A DNA stretch of 21,014 bases from a virus, in IMG/VR virus record IMGVR_UViG_3300018415_000053, positions 1-21,014 of that record. One strand, given 5' to 3'. This document shows, one piece after another, positions 6,666-13,782 of the stretch. The notes below the pieces were generated by a model. The model worked only from the letters and a program-made list of their open reading frames with translations, did not search any database and was not told where the DNA came from. Each line of letters begins with the position of its first letter. Position 1 is the stretch's first letter. The position numbers and the translations under genes were made by a program.

Positions 6666-8459
6666 ATGTCAGGAAAAAAATTATTGATTCTTGAGAGAGC
6701 AAAGTCAAACCTAGATATAACTACCGGCGAGGACGGTTCGGTTGTATTGGAAGGTGTCTTTACCGAGTTTGGTGTTCGTAACAAGAATAACAGAATATAT
6801 GAGGAAAAGGAAGTAATGCCTCATATTAATGAATTACAAGAAAAAGTTAAAACCAATAAGCTTTTAGGTGAATTAGATCACCCTAAAGATTTTGATGTTA
6901 GTTTGGCTAATGTGTCTCATGTTGTTGAATCATTAGATTACGATCCTGCTAAAAAGCAAGTTATTGGTAAAATTAGATTATTAAATACATCTAAAGGTAA
7001 AGAAGCACAAGCTCTTATTAAAGATGGCATCCCTTTACATATTTCTAGTAGAGCTGCCGGTACGGTAGATGAAAATGGTAAAGTTAAAATTAAGAAATTC
7101 TTTACTTATGACTTAGTAGCAGATCCTGGCTTTGAAAATGCTGAGTTATCAAGAGTAAATGAATCTTTTGGTTTTGGTAATGATGAAGGTATATTAATCT
7201 ACGAAATGGAAGAAACTGAAAATAACACCGATAATAAAAAAGATCTAACAATGGAAAATAACAATTTTGTAACTGTTGAAGATTTTCAAAAGTATACGGA
7301 ATATGTATCCGGAGTTCTAAGTAATGTTAAAGAATCGGCCAATTCTAACAATGATGAGGTGATCGAGAAACTTATTAAGTATTCCGAGCATATTGCAGAG
7401 AAGGTAAATCAGGTTACTGATTATGCTGAATACTTATCTGAAAATCTAGATAAAAACATTTCATACTCTGATTACTTAGCAGAGAATGTAAATTCAATTA
7501 AAGACTATGCGTCTTACTTGGCCGAAGAACTTGACGGAAGTATTCAATATGCTGAACATGTAGCTGAAATGGCTGATAAAGGAATTCAATATTCTAACTA
7601 TGTTGCTGAAAACTTAGAAAAGAGCATTGACTATTCCGAATATGTAGCCGAAAAGGTTGATCAAAACATTGCTTATTCTGAGTATCTTGGCGAAGGTCTT
7701 GAAAAGAGTATTAAGTATTCTGAGTACATCGCTGAAAATGTAAACTCTGTTGAAGGTGAAGCACTTAACGAAGGAATGGCCGTAAACGCTGAAGCTATGC
7801 CATCAATGGAAGAAATGCAAAAGATGGTCGATGAAGGAATGACATATGAACAAGTTTGTGAACAATATCCTTCATGCGATAAGGCAAGATTAAAAGAAAT
7901 GTATGAAGCTTGTGGTAAGAAGCACGAAGGAAAGGATTACAAAAATTCTATTGAAGAAAAATTAGATAAACTGATTGCTGCTGCAGAAACTAAAAATGTA
8001 TCCGAAATGCATTTTATGAACTTCTTAGGAGAGGCTAAGAAGAATGAATTTAATTCTTTATCCGAAAATAAGCAAGCTGCAATAGTTGAATCAATGAATG
8101 CTCAACCAATTATGTCTACTATTCAGGCAGAAAACATTTGGGAATCTAATTTCATTGAAAAGAAAAGAGAATTAAATGTAATTGATGATATGCCTGAAAA
8201 GTTCAGAGCAAAATGGAATAACCTTTCTGAAGCTCGCCAAGCTCAAATCATCGCGGAATCTAAATTCCACCCAGTTAATAACCAATACGGCATTAACAAC
8301 TTCTGGTCTACAAGAGATCTTAGAGATACTCAAGTTATAACAGAATCCATTAATGAAAGTAAAACCGCTGCTGAGGCTGCAAACAAAAAAGAACCATTAG
8401 TAAATGAATCTTTTGCTGCTGACCTTATCAACAAAGTTAAGTTTAATCTGGGTAAATAA
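6666..8459 (+). CDS. 21: Prohead protease (gp21-like) fused to a repeat-containing scaffold (gp22-like)
   Basis: This 597-residue protein is about as long as T4 gp21 (212) and gp22 (269) combined, with extra. Residues 1-165 are the protease: FTEFGVRNKNNRIY (32-45), LGELDHPKDF (67-76) with probable catalytic His72, and PLHISSRAAGTV (123-134) with probable catalytic Ser127 or Ser128. Residues 180-200 are a polar linker. From about 200 the protein is helical and acidic, as expected of a core scaffold, with nine exact-length 14-residue repeats (239-364). A further helical region runs to 597, with a basic C-terminal helix after NESF. Many (L/I/V)-x-E sites, the T4 protease's target type, occur in the scaffold half (for example LAE, IAE, ITE, INE). 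An ATG at 7251 (Met196) at the linker's end could be a separate start for the scaffold, as Nu3 is inside lambda C. No separate gp22 gene is seen between this gene and the capsid gene. Confidence 0.85.
   Translation: MSGKKLLILERAKSNLDITTGEDGSVVLEGVFTEFGVRNKNNRIYEEKEVMPHINELQEKVKTNKLLGELDHPKDFDVSLANVSHVVESLDYDPAKKQVIGKIRLLNTSKGKEAQALIKDGIPLHISSRAAGTVDENGKVKIKKFFTYDLVADPGFENAELSRVNESFGFGNDEGILIYEMEETENNTDNKKDLTMENNNFVTVEDFQKYTEYVSGVLSNVKESANSNNDEVIEKLIKYSEHIAEKVNQVTDYAEYLSENLDKNISYSDYLAENVNSIKDYASYLAEELDGSIQYAEHVAEMADKGIQYSNYVAENLEKSIDYSEYVAEKVDQNIAYSEYLGEGLEKSIKYSEYIAENVNSVEGEALNEGMAVNAEAMPSMEEMQKMVDEGMTYEQVCEQYPSCDKARLKEMYEACGKKHEGKDYKNSIEEKLDKLIAAAETKNVSEMHFMNFLGEAKKNEFNSLSENKQAAIVESMNAQPIMSTIQAENIWESNFIEKKRELNVIDDMPEKFRAKWNNLSEARQAQIIAESKFHPVNNQYGINNFWSTRDLRDTQVITESINESKTAAEAANKKEPLVNESFAADLINKVKFNLGK
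7380..7757 (+). repeat. Nine tandem 42-base repeats encoding 14-residue units
   Basis: Nine units begin with Tyr at residues 239, 253, 267, 281, 295, 309, 323, 337 and 351 of the protease-scaffold protein, with no insertion or deletion. The consensus is Y-(S/A)-(E/D)-(Y/H)-(L/V/I)-A-E-(N/K)-(V/L)-(N/D)-x-(S/N)-I-x. Fourteen residues equal two heptads, consistent with a coiled coil. Every unit carries (L/V/I)-(A/S/G)-E, which resembles a gp21 cleavage site. The DNA copies have diverged at silent positions, so this is a protein-level repeat. Confidence 0.9.
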
Positions 8460-8508
8460 ATAAAGAAATTCAATCTTATAGTTAAGAAGCAAAAAACTAA
8501 AGATAGAT

Positions 8509-8516
8509 TATACAAA
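8509..8516 (+). promoter_or_regulatory. Weak candidate late promoter of the capsid gene (TATACAAA)
   Basis: The 81-base gap before the capsid gene has no exact TATATAA. The closest sequence is TATACAAA, 32 bases before the ATG, one base off the form found upstream of neighbours. The rest of the gap is A-rich leader without a Shine-Dalgarno site. Confidence 0.25.
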
Positions 8517-8540
8517 AAGTGCAAAAAATAAAATACTAAA

Positions 8541-10295
8541 ATGTACGCAAATCAATTAATTAACGAGGCTGAGGTTCAAAAGACCTGGGGCCCTATCATT
8601 GAGGAGGCTACTGGTATCACTGAAAAGTCTAAGTTATCTTGGATGTCTAAGTACTGCCACTACCACAACCTTAATGAGAGTGTATATAATACTGTACACT
8701 TAAATCCTAACATGAATGTTCAAGGTATGAACGCTGTGGAATTCCCAAGCGATCCTACTACAATGAACAACTTCAACAACGGTATGACTTCTGGTTCTGG
8801 TGACAGACCATTTTCTTTGTTGCCACTTGCTATGCAGGTTGCTGCTCAGACTGTAGGTTTAGACTTAGTACCTGTTGTACCAATGCAAGGTCCTATGGGA
8901 GTTCTTACTTACTTAGACTTTGTATACGGTGGAGGTAGAGTAACAGATGCTGGTGGTAAAGTTACCGATTCTGCTCCTCTTTTAATTAAAGCTCCATTGA
9001 CAATGGCGTCTGGTGTTGCTGCTTTAGCTGTAAATGATCTCGTTTACGCTTCTTCTGCTGCAAGAACTGGTACTGAAGGTGCATCTTACGAATTAACTTA
9101 CGTAGGAAAATCTAGAATTGACGGTTACGCAATCTTCCGTGTAAGAGGTAACGGTACTTTAGATCCAACTACTGCAGGTTCTTTCGCTCAAGGTGAAGAA
9201 GGTTATGAAGCTATTTACGAAGCTGTTGCAAACGCTGTAAATTTCTATGATGCTGCTGCTGCTCAAGCTGGTGATGTAGTTGGTACTTGGGACGGTGCTG
9301 CTGAGTATGTTAAAGCTTTAGAAGATCACATTCCTGGATTCTCCGGTAATGCTTTTGAAGATAACAACCCATTAAACGGTGCTCCTACCTTTACTAATGA
9401 ATCTATTGATGGAACTGATCCTTACCAAAGAGGTGTAGGTGAAGCCACTCCGGATAACATTATGGGATTAAGCTTGTTTAACAAGTCAGTTGCTGCTAAG
9501 ACTTACCAAGTTGCTGCCGCTGTGACCAGAGAGCAAGTTCAAGATCTTAAGCAATTCGGAATTGATGCAGTTGCTCAAGTAGAAGCTGTATTGGTTAATG
9601 AGTTAACTCAGTCAATCAACAAATACATCTTGGATAGAATCTTCAGAAATGGAGCTCAAAATTCAACTAATGTAAACGCTGTTGATGGATTGAACTTATC
9701 TATTTACTTAGGTAATGCTGCTGATGCTGCTACTGCTACTGTAAACTTAGGTCCAGGTAATGGAACTAACACTAACGTAACTTATACATTGAATAAGACG
9801 TTGGTAGGAACAGGTGGCGAAACACAAGGATCATTACAACGTAGATTGTATACTAAGATTCTTGCTGCTTCTAACTTGATCGCAACAAGAGGTCGTAGAG
9901 GTCCTGCTACCTTCGCAGTATGTTCTGGAGAAATTGCTACGGCACTTCAGGATATCGCAGGTTTCGTACCTTACCCACTATCAAATACAATCAACCAAGC
10001 CGGCGGATCTTTATATCCAATCGGTGCTTTGGCTGGTGTAACTATTTATGTTGATCCAAACATGGCTTGGACTGACTATAGAGTTGCTGTAGGTAGAAAA
10101 GGTGATGGTAATTCTCCTGGTTTGGTATTCATGCCTTACTTAATGGCTGAATCTGTTGAAACAATCGCAGAAGGAACTATGGCTCCTAAAATCGCGGTTA
10201 AATCTAGATTCACTTTAGTAGACGCTGGATTCCACCCAGAAACTATGTACTACACTGTAGGATTCGCATTCGGTGCTTCTGTATCGATCATCTAA
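8541..10295 (+). CDS. 23: Major capsid protein gp23
   Basis: This 584-residue protein is a T4-type capsid protein (T4 gp23 has 521) of the HK97 fold. Its N-terminus KTWGPIIEEATGI (14-26) resembles gp23's NKWKPLLEGEG. DLVPVVPMQGPMGVLTYLDFVYG (108-130) matches gp23's DICGVQPMNSPTGQVF segment, and VTREQVQDLKQFGIDA (328-343) matches the TTELAQDLRAVHGLDA helix. The middle region is Ala/Gly/Thr-rich and longer than in T4. Candidate maturation cleavage sites are LNE|S after Glu46, the best placed, and INE|A after Glu9. The gene follows the protease-scaffold gene and ends at a strong terminator. Codon use looks more uniform and G/C-richer than its neighbours, as expected of a very highly expressed gene. 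A GroES-like protein near the window's end may assist its folding. Confidence 0.93.
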   Translation: MYANQLINEAEVQKTWGPIIEEATGITEKSKLSWMSKYCHYHNLNESVYNTVHLNPNMNVQGMNAVEFPSDPTTMNNFNNGMTSGSGDRPFSLLPLAMQVAAQTVGLDLVPVVPMQGPMGVLTYLDFVYGGGRVTDAGGKVTDSAPLLIKAPLTMASGVAALAVNDLVYASSAARTGTEGASYELTYVGKSRIDGYAIFRVRGNGTLDPTTAGSFAQGEEGYEAIYEAVANAVNFYDAAAAQAGDVVGTWDGAAEYVKALEDHIPGFSGNAFEDNNPLNGAPTFTNESIDGTDPYQRGVGEATPDNIMGLSLFNKSVAAKTYQVAAAVTREQVQDLKQFGIDAVAQVEAVLVNELTQSINKYILDRIFRNGAQNSTNVNAVDGLNLSIYLGNAADAATATVNLGPGNGTNTNVTYTLNKTLVGTGGETQGSLQRRLYTKILAASNLIATRGRRGPATFAVCSGEIATALQDIAGFVPYPLSNTINQAGGSLYPIGALAGVTIYVDPNMAWTDYRVAVGRKGDGNSPGLVFMPYLMAESVETIAEGTMAPKIAVKSRFTLVDAGFHPETMYYTVGFAFGASVSII

Positions 10296-10306
10296 TTCTA
10301 TTTAGG

Positions 10307-10316
10307 TATATAAATA
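10307..10316 (+). promoter_or_regulatory. TATAAATA sequence directly upstream of a terminator
   Basis: TATATAAATA includes an exact T4 late core, TATAAATA (10309-10316), just after the capsid stop codon. It lies only 7 bases before a terminator hairpin, so a transcript from it would terminate almost at once. It may be a chance AT-rich match. Confidence 0.25.
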
Positions 10317-10323
10317 CTTTAAG

Positions 10324-10352
10324 AAAGGTTCGCCGAAAGGCGGACCTTTTTT
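10324..10352 (+). terminator. Rho-independent terminator of the capsid gene
   Basis: An 11-base stem, AAAGGTTCGCC (10324-10334) with GGCGGACCTTT (10339-10349), has one T-G pair and a GAAA tetraloop and is followed by a T run. It lies 28 bases after the major capsid stop codon. Confidence 0.92.
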
Positions 10353-10366
10353 GTTTTAATATCTCT

Positions 10367-10376
10367 AATATATAAT
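10367..10376 (+). promoter_or_regulatory. Candidate late promoter (AATATATAAT)
   Basis: Exact AATATATAA, starting 27 bases before the ATG of the coiled-coil head protein and after the capsid terminator, so this gene appears to have its own promoter. Confidence 0.55.
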
Positions 10377-10393
10377 AAAATCAAAATATAGTA

Positions 10394-11488
10394 ATGAGAA
10401 AGGTAAAATCATACGATGAATTTGTAAATGAAAATATTGGAGCTGCATTAGGTAGTCCTGTTAAATTTGTAAAGATTAAAAATAATGCTAAAAAGTATCA
10501 ACAGGCTAAAGTACAACAGGCTTTAAATAATGTTGACTTTGAAAAGAAAAAGCAAGCATCTAAAGGTGACTTAGATAAAAAGGCAATGGATACTCTTAAG
10601 GCTGCTAATGCTGCAAAGAATCAGGCCCTTAAAGATAAAGCAAGTGCTATTAATCAGAGAATGAAAGATTTGGCTACCACAGATGGTCTTAAAAAAGTTG
10701 TAACTCTTGCTACAACTAAAGCAAATGTAGCAGCAGCAGAAACTGCACTTAAATCAGCAGATGCCGAAGAAACTAAACAACTAAAAGTTAGAATTCAAAA
10801 ACTTAACAAAAGAGCCGCCGATGCTCAGAGTGATCTTAAGGATTATGAATCTTCTGCAAAGGAAGAGCCACAACAAAAGAATGAACCGGCTACACAGAAA
10901 GTAGATGATGTTGGTAAAAATGAAGATCCTCAGGGCGATGCTAAAAAGAAAGCTGTAGAAGATGCACAAAAAGAAGTAGATAAAGCAAAGGCAGCATATG
11001 ACGCAGTTAAAGACGGTGATGATGAAAAGGCTAAACTTCAAGCTGAAATCAAATTTAAACAAGCACAACAGAAAAAAGCTAAGGCTGAAGGTAATACTGA
11101 ATTAGTACAAGGGCTTGGTGATGACATAGGAGAAGTTATGAAAAAGATACAGGATTTAGATAAAACTCCTGATGATCCTACTGCAAAATTAGAAGCTGAT
11201 ATTAAAGCCTATAATGATAACATAGAAGCTGAACGAACTACTATGAATAAAGCTGTTAAAGATTTAGAACAGGCCAAAAGAGATTTAAAAACTGGTAGAG
11301 GTTCAGAAGAACAGGTTCAAAAATTACAAAAGGCAATCGAAGATAGTAAAGAAGATATTGCTGAACTTAAGAAAAAGGAAGCTGATGCTAAAAAGCAATT
11401 AGCAAATTTATCAAAACCTAACGAATCATTTCAACCGCTTGAGGAATCTGTTTCCGAAAAGTTTAGAAGGTTAATGAAGAATGTATAA
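10394..11488 (+). CDS. Probable internal head or prohead-core protein with capsid-targeting N-terminus
   Basis: This 364-residue protein is very rich in Ala, Lys, Glu, Asp and Gln and is almost wholly helical, with coiled-coil stretches at about 35-160 and 180-340. Its N-terminus, MRKVKSYDEFVNEN, closely resembles the capsid-targeting sequence of T4 internal proteins (MKTYQEFIAEA), which directs them into the prohead and is removed by gp21 after the Glu. Here the equivalent cut would follow Glu13 (VNE|N). The C-terminus, NESFQPLEESVSEKF plus a basic end, resembles that of the protease-scaffold protein (NESFAADLINKVKF). It lies next to the capsid gene behind its own promoter-like sequence. It may be an internal protein packaged with DNA or a second core scaffold like gp67/gp68; the sequence does not decide between them. 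Confidence 0.65.
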   Translation: MRKVKSYDEFVNENIGAALGSPVKFVKIKNNAKKYQQAKVQQALNNVDFEKKKQASKGDLDKKAMDTLKAANAAKNQALKDKASAINQRMKDLATTDGLKKVVTLATTKANVAAAETALKSADAEETKQLKVRIQKLNKRAADAQSDLKDYESSAKEEPQQKNEPATQKVDDVGKNEDPQGDAKKKAVEDAQKEVDKAKAAYDAVKDGDDEKAKLQAEIKFKQAQQKKAKAEGNTELVQGLGDDIGEVMKKIQDLDKTPDDPTAKLEADIKAYNDNIEAERTTMNKAVKDLEQAKRDLKTGRGSEEQVQKLQKAIEDSKEDIAELKKKEADAKKQLANLSKPNESFQPLEESVSEKFRRLMKNV

Positions 11489-11972
11489 AGTCCGTAAGAT
11501 AAACTTTGGATGGTATAAAAGGAGGCATGGTATTCTATTAGAGAATCTGCCTCCTTTAAAGCAACGATTTATGATAGAGAATAATTATCTTAAATGGTTG
11601 GATTCTGATATTCAGGCATTTGAAGTTATCTTTAAGGTTGAGGATATGAATGAGCATGAAAAAAATCCTAACCGTATCCTTTGGAATCCTTTTAGAGAAA
11701 CCTTTACAAATATTAAAGAATTAGAAAAAGACTCCGATTTAGTAGATTGGAATTGTGGAATCTGTAAAGTAGAAATTAAATCCCGGATGGATTCTAAAAA
11801 GGTTGAAAACTTTGTATGTAAGAAATGCTCAGAGGCACATAACTCACGGAATAAAAGGGTCGATCAAAGGATAATAGATTCGTCCATTAAATTTACTAAA
11901 CACTGTAAATCTCTTCTAAAAGGTGAACAAAGGGAGTTTCTCACTTATGTACGCAGATCATCTAAAAGATAA
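11481..11972 (+). CDS. Small zinc-ribbon protein of unknown function
   Basis: This 163-residue protein has two CxxC pairs, Cys92/Cys95 and Cys113/Cys116, separated by 17 residues, the layout of a zinc ribbon. The N-terminal part has GWYKRRHGILLENLPPLKQRF (10-30) and a WNPFRETF segment (68-75); the C-terminus is basic. Its ATG lies inside the last codons of the upstream gene (8-base overlap), so the two are probably co-translated. Its 3' end overlaps the antisense gene by 15 bases. Zinc ribbons occur in nucleic-acid-binding and transcription proteins, but I cannot assign a role. Confidence 0.7.
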   Translation: MYKVRKINFGWYKRRHGILLENLPPLKQRFMIENNYLKWLDSDIQAFEVIFKVEDMNEHEKNPNRILWNPFRETFTNIKELEKDSDLVDWNCGICKVEIKSRMDSKKVENFVCKKCSEAHNSRNKRVDQRIIDSSIKFTKHCKSLLKGEQREFLTYVRRSSKR

Positions 11973-12746
11973 TGCTTCTTCTATTGATATCTTTTTAAAT
12001 GTGTTAAGTTTACTTGTAAGGCATGCATTAAATATTTGAATGTCTTTACCTTTTAACTCATTTTTTAGAATTTCAAATCCTGGTAAAAATTGATTCTTAT
12101 AAATATTTTCGCCGGTTGCAGCAGTAGGATACCCATCATGAAAATGACTAGACTTACCGTCGTTTCCCATATCATAACCTAATAAGACTATTCGTTTGGC
12201 TCCTAAGTGAATTGCTAAATTAATAGCTGCATATCCGCTATTATTACCATGAGCCAATGTATCAGGAGATTCCTCAAATCCAAATTTTCTTCCTCTTTTA
12301 AGAATATGAACATCGTTAGAGTATTGCCTAGGCCTAATGGTAAATTTTAATCCTTTGTAATTATTAATTTCTTTTTCTAACCAGGTCCAAACTCTACCAT
12401 CTGTCCAATACATAGCATCAGCTTCTGGCCAAAACTTTATGGCTTTATTAATGGCAATGCTTTTTTTGTTTCTTAATCTATTCCAGTCAAACCCTTTAAG
12501 GGATGGACCTCCACCTATAAGATAAACAGTTTGCCCTTTCCATATAGGACTAACCTTTTTAAACACTTTAGGTGTAACATAAGGCACAGGTTTATTTTTA
12601 CCTCCTTTCATTTGTGCTGGCGAAACTACCTTTTTAACTACATTCTTTTTAACAGACCCTCTGGTTATCTGTGAAGGTTGATTTGAAGAATTGTCTTTAG
12701 GCAATGTAATTACTACAGTTTTCTTAATTTTTCTTACTCTTCTCAT
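11958..12746 (-). CDS. DUF115/sialyltransferase-like (GT42-type Rossmann) protein
   Basis: This 262-residue protein is the only gene on the minus strand. After a basic, low-complexity N-terminus (1-65) there is a Rossmann-like domain: VYLIGGGPSLKGFDWNRL (74-91), AINKA (98-102), YWTD (113-116) and SGYAAINLAIHLGAKRIV (170-187) followed by LLGYDMG (188-194). The GxGPSLKxxDxxRL motif and the SGYxAxxLAIxLGxKxIxLxGxD motif are shared with the DUF115 family and, more distantly, GT42 sialyltransferases such as CstII. Related phage proteins are often annotated 'norphogenetic protein', with no proven role. A nucleotide-sugar-dependent modification of phage or host surface is plausible. The gene is convergent with the zinc-ribbon gene and divergent from the clamp loader, which suggests an independently acquired or independently regulated gene. 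Confidence 0.7.
   Translation of the reverse strand: MRRVRKIKKTVVITLPKDNSSNQPSQITRGSVKKNVVKKVVSPAQMKGGKNKPVPYVTPKVFKKVSPIWKGQTVYLIGGGPSLKGFDWNRLRNKKSIAINKAIKFWPEADAMYWTDGRVWTWLEKEINNYKGLKFTIRPRQYSNDVHILKRGRKFGFEESPDTLAHGNNSGYAAINLAIHLGAKRIVLLGYDMGNDGKSSHFHDGYPTAATGENIYKNQFLPGFEILKNELKGKDIQIFNACLTSKLNTFKKISIEEALSFR
11964..11995. terminator. Weak possible bidirectional terminator at convergent gene ends
   Basis: AAAAGATA (11964-11971) can pair with TATCTTTT (11988-11995) around a 16-base loop. A-runs on one side and T-runs on the other suit both directions. The stem is short and AT-only, and it lies within the 3' end of the antisense gene. Confidence 0.3.
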
Positions 12747-12792
12747 TGCAGATTTTTTTATTTATTTGATTTGAAACCTTATCCTTTTTTTG

Positions 12793-12802
12793 CATATAAA
12801 AA
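12793..12802 (+). promoter_or_regulatory. Candidate promoter of the clamp loader gene (CATATAAAAA)
   Basis: CATATAAAAATAAAT starts 27 bases before ATG 12820, in the 73-base divergent gap between the antisense gene and the clamp loader. It is similar to the sequence before the gene at 16174. On the opposite strand the gap holds CAAATAAATAAA, which may serve the antisense gene. Confidence 0.4.
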
Positions 12803-12819
12803 TAAATCTATCTTATTTT

Positions 12820-13782
12820 ATGAAAAATATGCAAAACATACTTTTGACTGAAAAGTACAGACCACAGTCTCTAGATGATCTCATAACCCCAAAAAGAGTA
12901 GGCGATAAATTAAGTAAAGGTGTTTACCAACATTTATTATTACATGGTAGCCCAGGGACTGGCAAAACTTCAGCTGCTAAGGCATTAGTAAAACACTTTA
13001 AGCACCCTTATCTTTACATTAATGCATCAACTGATACCTCTGTTGATGTTGTTAGAAATAGAATTACAGACTTTTGTGCTAATCGTTCTATCATGGATGA
13101 ACCTGGGAAAATGAAGGTTATTATTCTTGATGAGATTGATGGTGTGTCTGACCAATTCTTTAAAGCATTGAGAGCTACTATGGATCAATTTAATGTTAAT
13201 GCAAGATTTATTGCAACATGTAATTACATTAACAAAGTACCTGATCCAATACAATCAAGATTTGAAATGATTGATTTTGATTTTTCCAAAGAAGAAGAAA
13301 CCGAAATAATGAAAAGCTACATTATGAGAGTTTTTCAAATCTGTAAAGAAGAAGGTATTGGAATAGATAAACATGCAGCGGTGGAGTTAGTAAAAAGAAA
13401 ATTCCCTGATTTAAGAAATATGTTAAATCAGTTACAAGGTTTTAAATCACAAGGCTTAGAAACAATAACTGTTGATGATATTAAGAAGTTTAGTTCGGTG
13501 TATAGAGATATTTATGATTTGGTAATAGATGGTGAAGATCCTGTTAAAAATTATCAATATATGCTATCTAATTATGCCAATAGAACAGATGACGTACTTT
13601 CTTCATTAGGTGCTGAATTTATAGAATTTATAAAACAAGATAGACAATCATATATTCAATTTATACCACAAATAATTGTAACAGTAGCAAAATACCAATC
13701 TCAACGTCAACTTGTAATTGATCCTGCTGTATCAATGCTTGCGTGTATATATGAATTACAAACAATAGTTAATGGAGCATGA
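12820..13782 (+). CDS. 44: Sliding-clamp loader large subunit gp44 (AAA+ ATPase)
   Basis: This 320-residue protein is the same length as T4 gp44 (319) and carries the RFC-type boxes: TEKYRPQSLDDLI (10-22), Walker A GSPGTGKT (43-50), Walker B VIILDEIDG (100-108), sensor-1 region FIATCNYINKV (130-140) and the arginine-finger SRF (146-148). Gp44 with gp62 opens the gp45 clamp onto primer ends, and the loaded clamp also activates late transcription in T4. I start it at ATG 12820; the frame can be extended to a TTG at 12790, but the family box begins only a few residues after the ATG. Its stop overlaps the ATG of a 54-codon ORF. The partner gp62 is not adjacent, unlike T4, but a candidate lies at 16174. 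Confidence 0.92.
   Translation: MKNMQNILLTEKYRPQSLDDLITPKRVGDKLSKGVYQHLLLHGSPGTGKTSAAKALVKHFKHPYLYINASTDTSVDVVRNRITDFCANRSIMDEPGKMKVIILDEIDGVSDQFFKALRATMDQFNVNARFIATCNYINKVPDPIQSRFEMIDFDFSKEEETEIMKSYIMRVFQICKEEGIGIDKHAAVELVKRKFPDLRNMLNQLQGFKSQGLETITVDDIKKFSSVYRDIYDLVIDGEDPVKNYQYMLSNYANRTDDVLSSLGAEFIEFIKQDRQSYIQFIPQIIVTVAKYQSQRQLVIDPAVSMLACIYELQTIVNGA

Noticed and set aside
7380-7757. CRISPR array or tandem DNA repeat
   Set aside because: The 42-base periodicity is continuous coding sequence with amino-acid-level conservation and no spacers.
8460-8540. tRNA or structured RNA in the gap before the capsid gene
   Set aside because: The gap is A-rich with no cloverleaf stems or notable hairpin.
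8683-8690. TATATAAT inside the capsid gene as a promoter
   Set aside because: It lies about 48 codons into gp23 with no gene start downstream; taken as a chance match that shows the core alone is not specific.
10781-11068. Minus-strand 95-residue frame that looks like a membrane protein
   Set aside because: It is the reverse complement of Lys/Glu/Ala-rich coiled-coil codons, which reads as Phe/Leu/Ile-rich by chance.
12790-12819. N-terminal extension of the clamp loader from a TTG
   Set aside because: The extension overlaps the promoter-like sequence, and the family's conserved box fits a start at ATG 12820.
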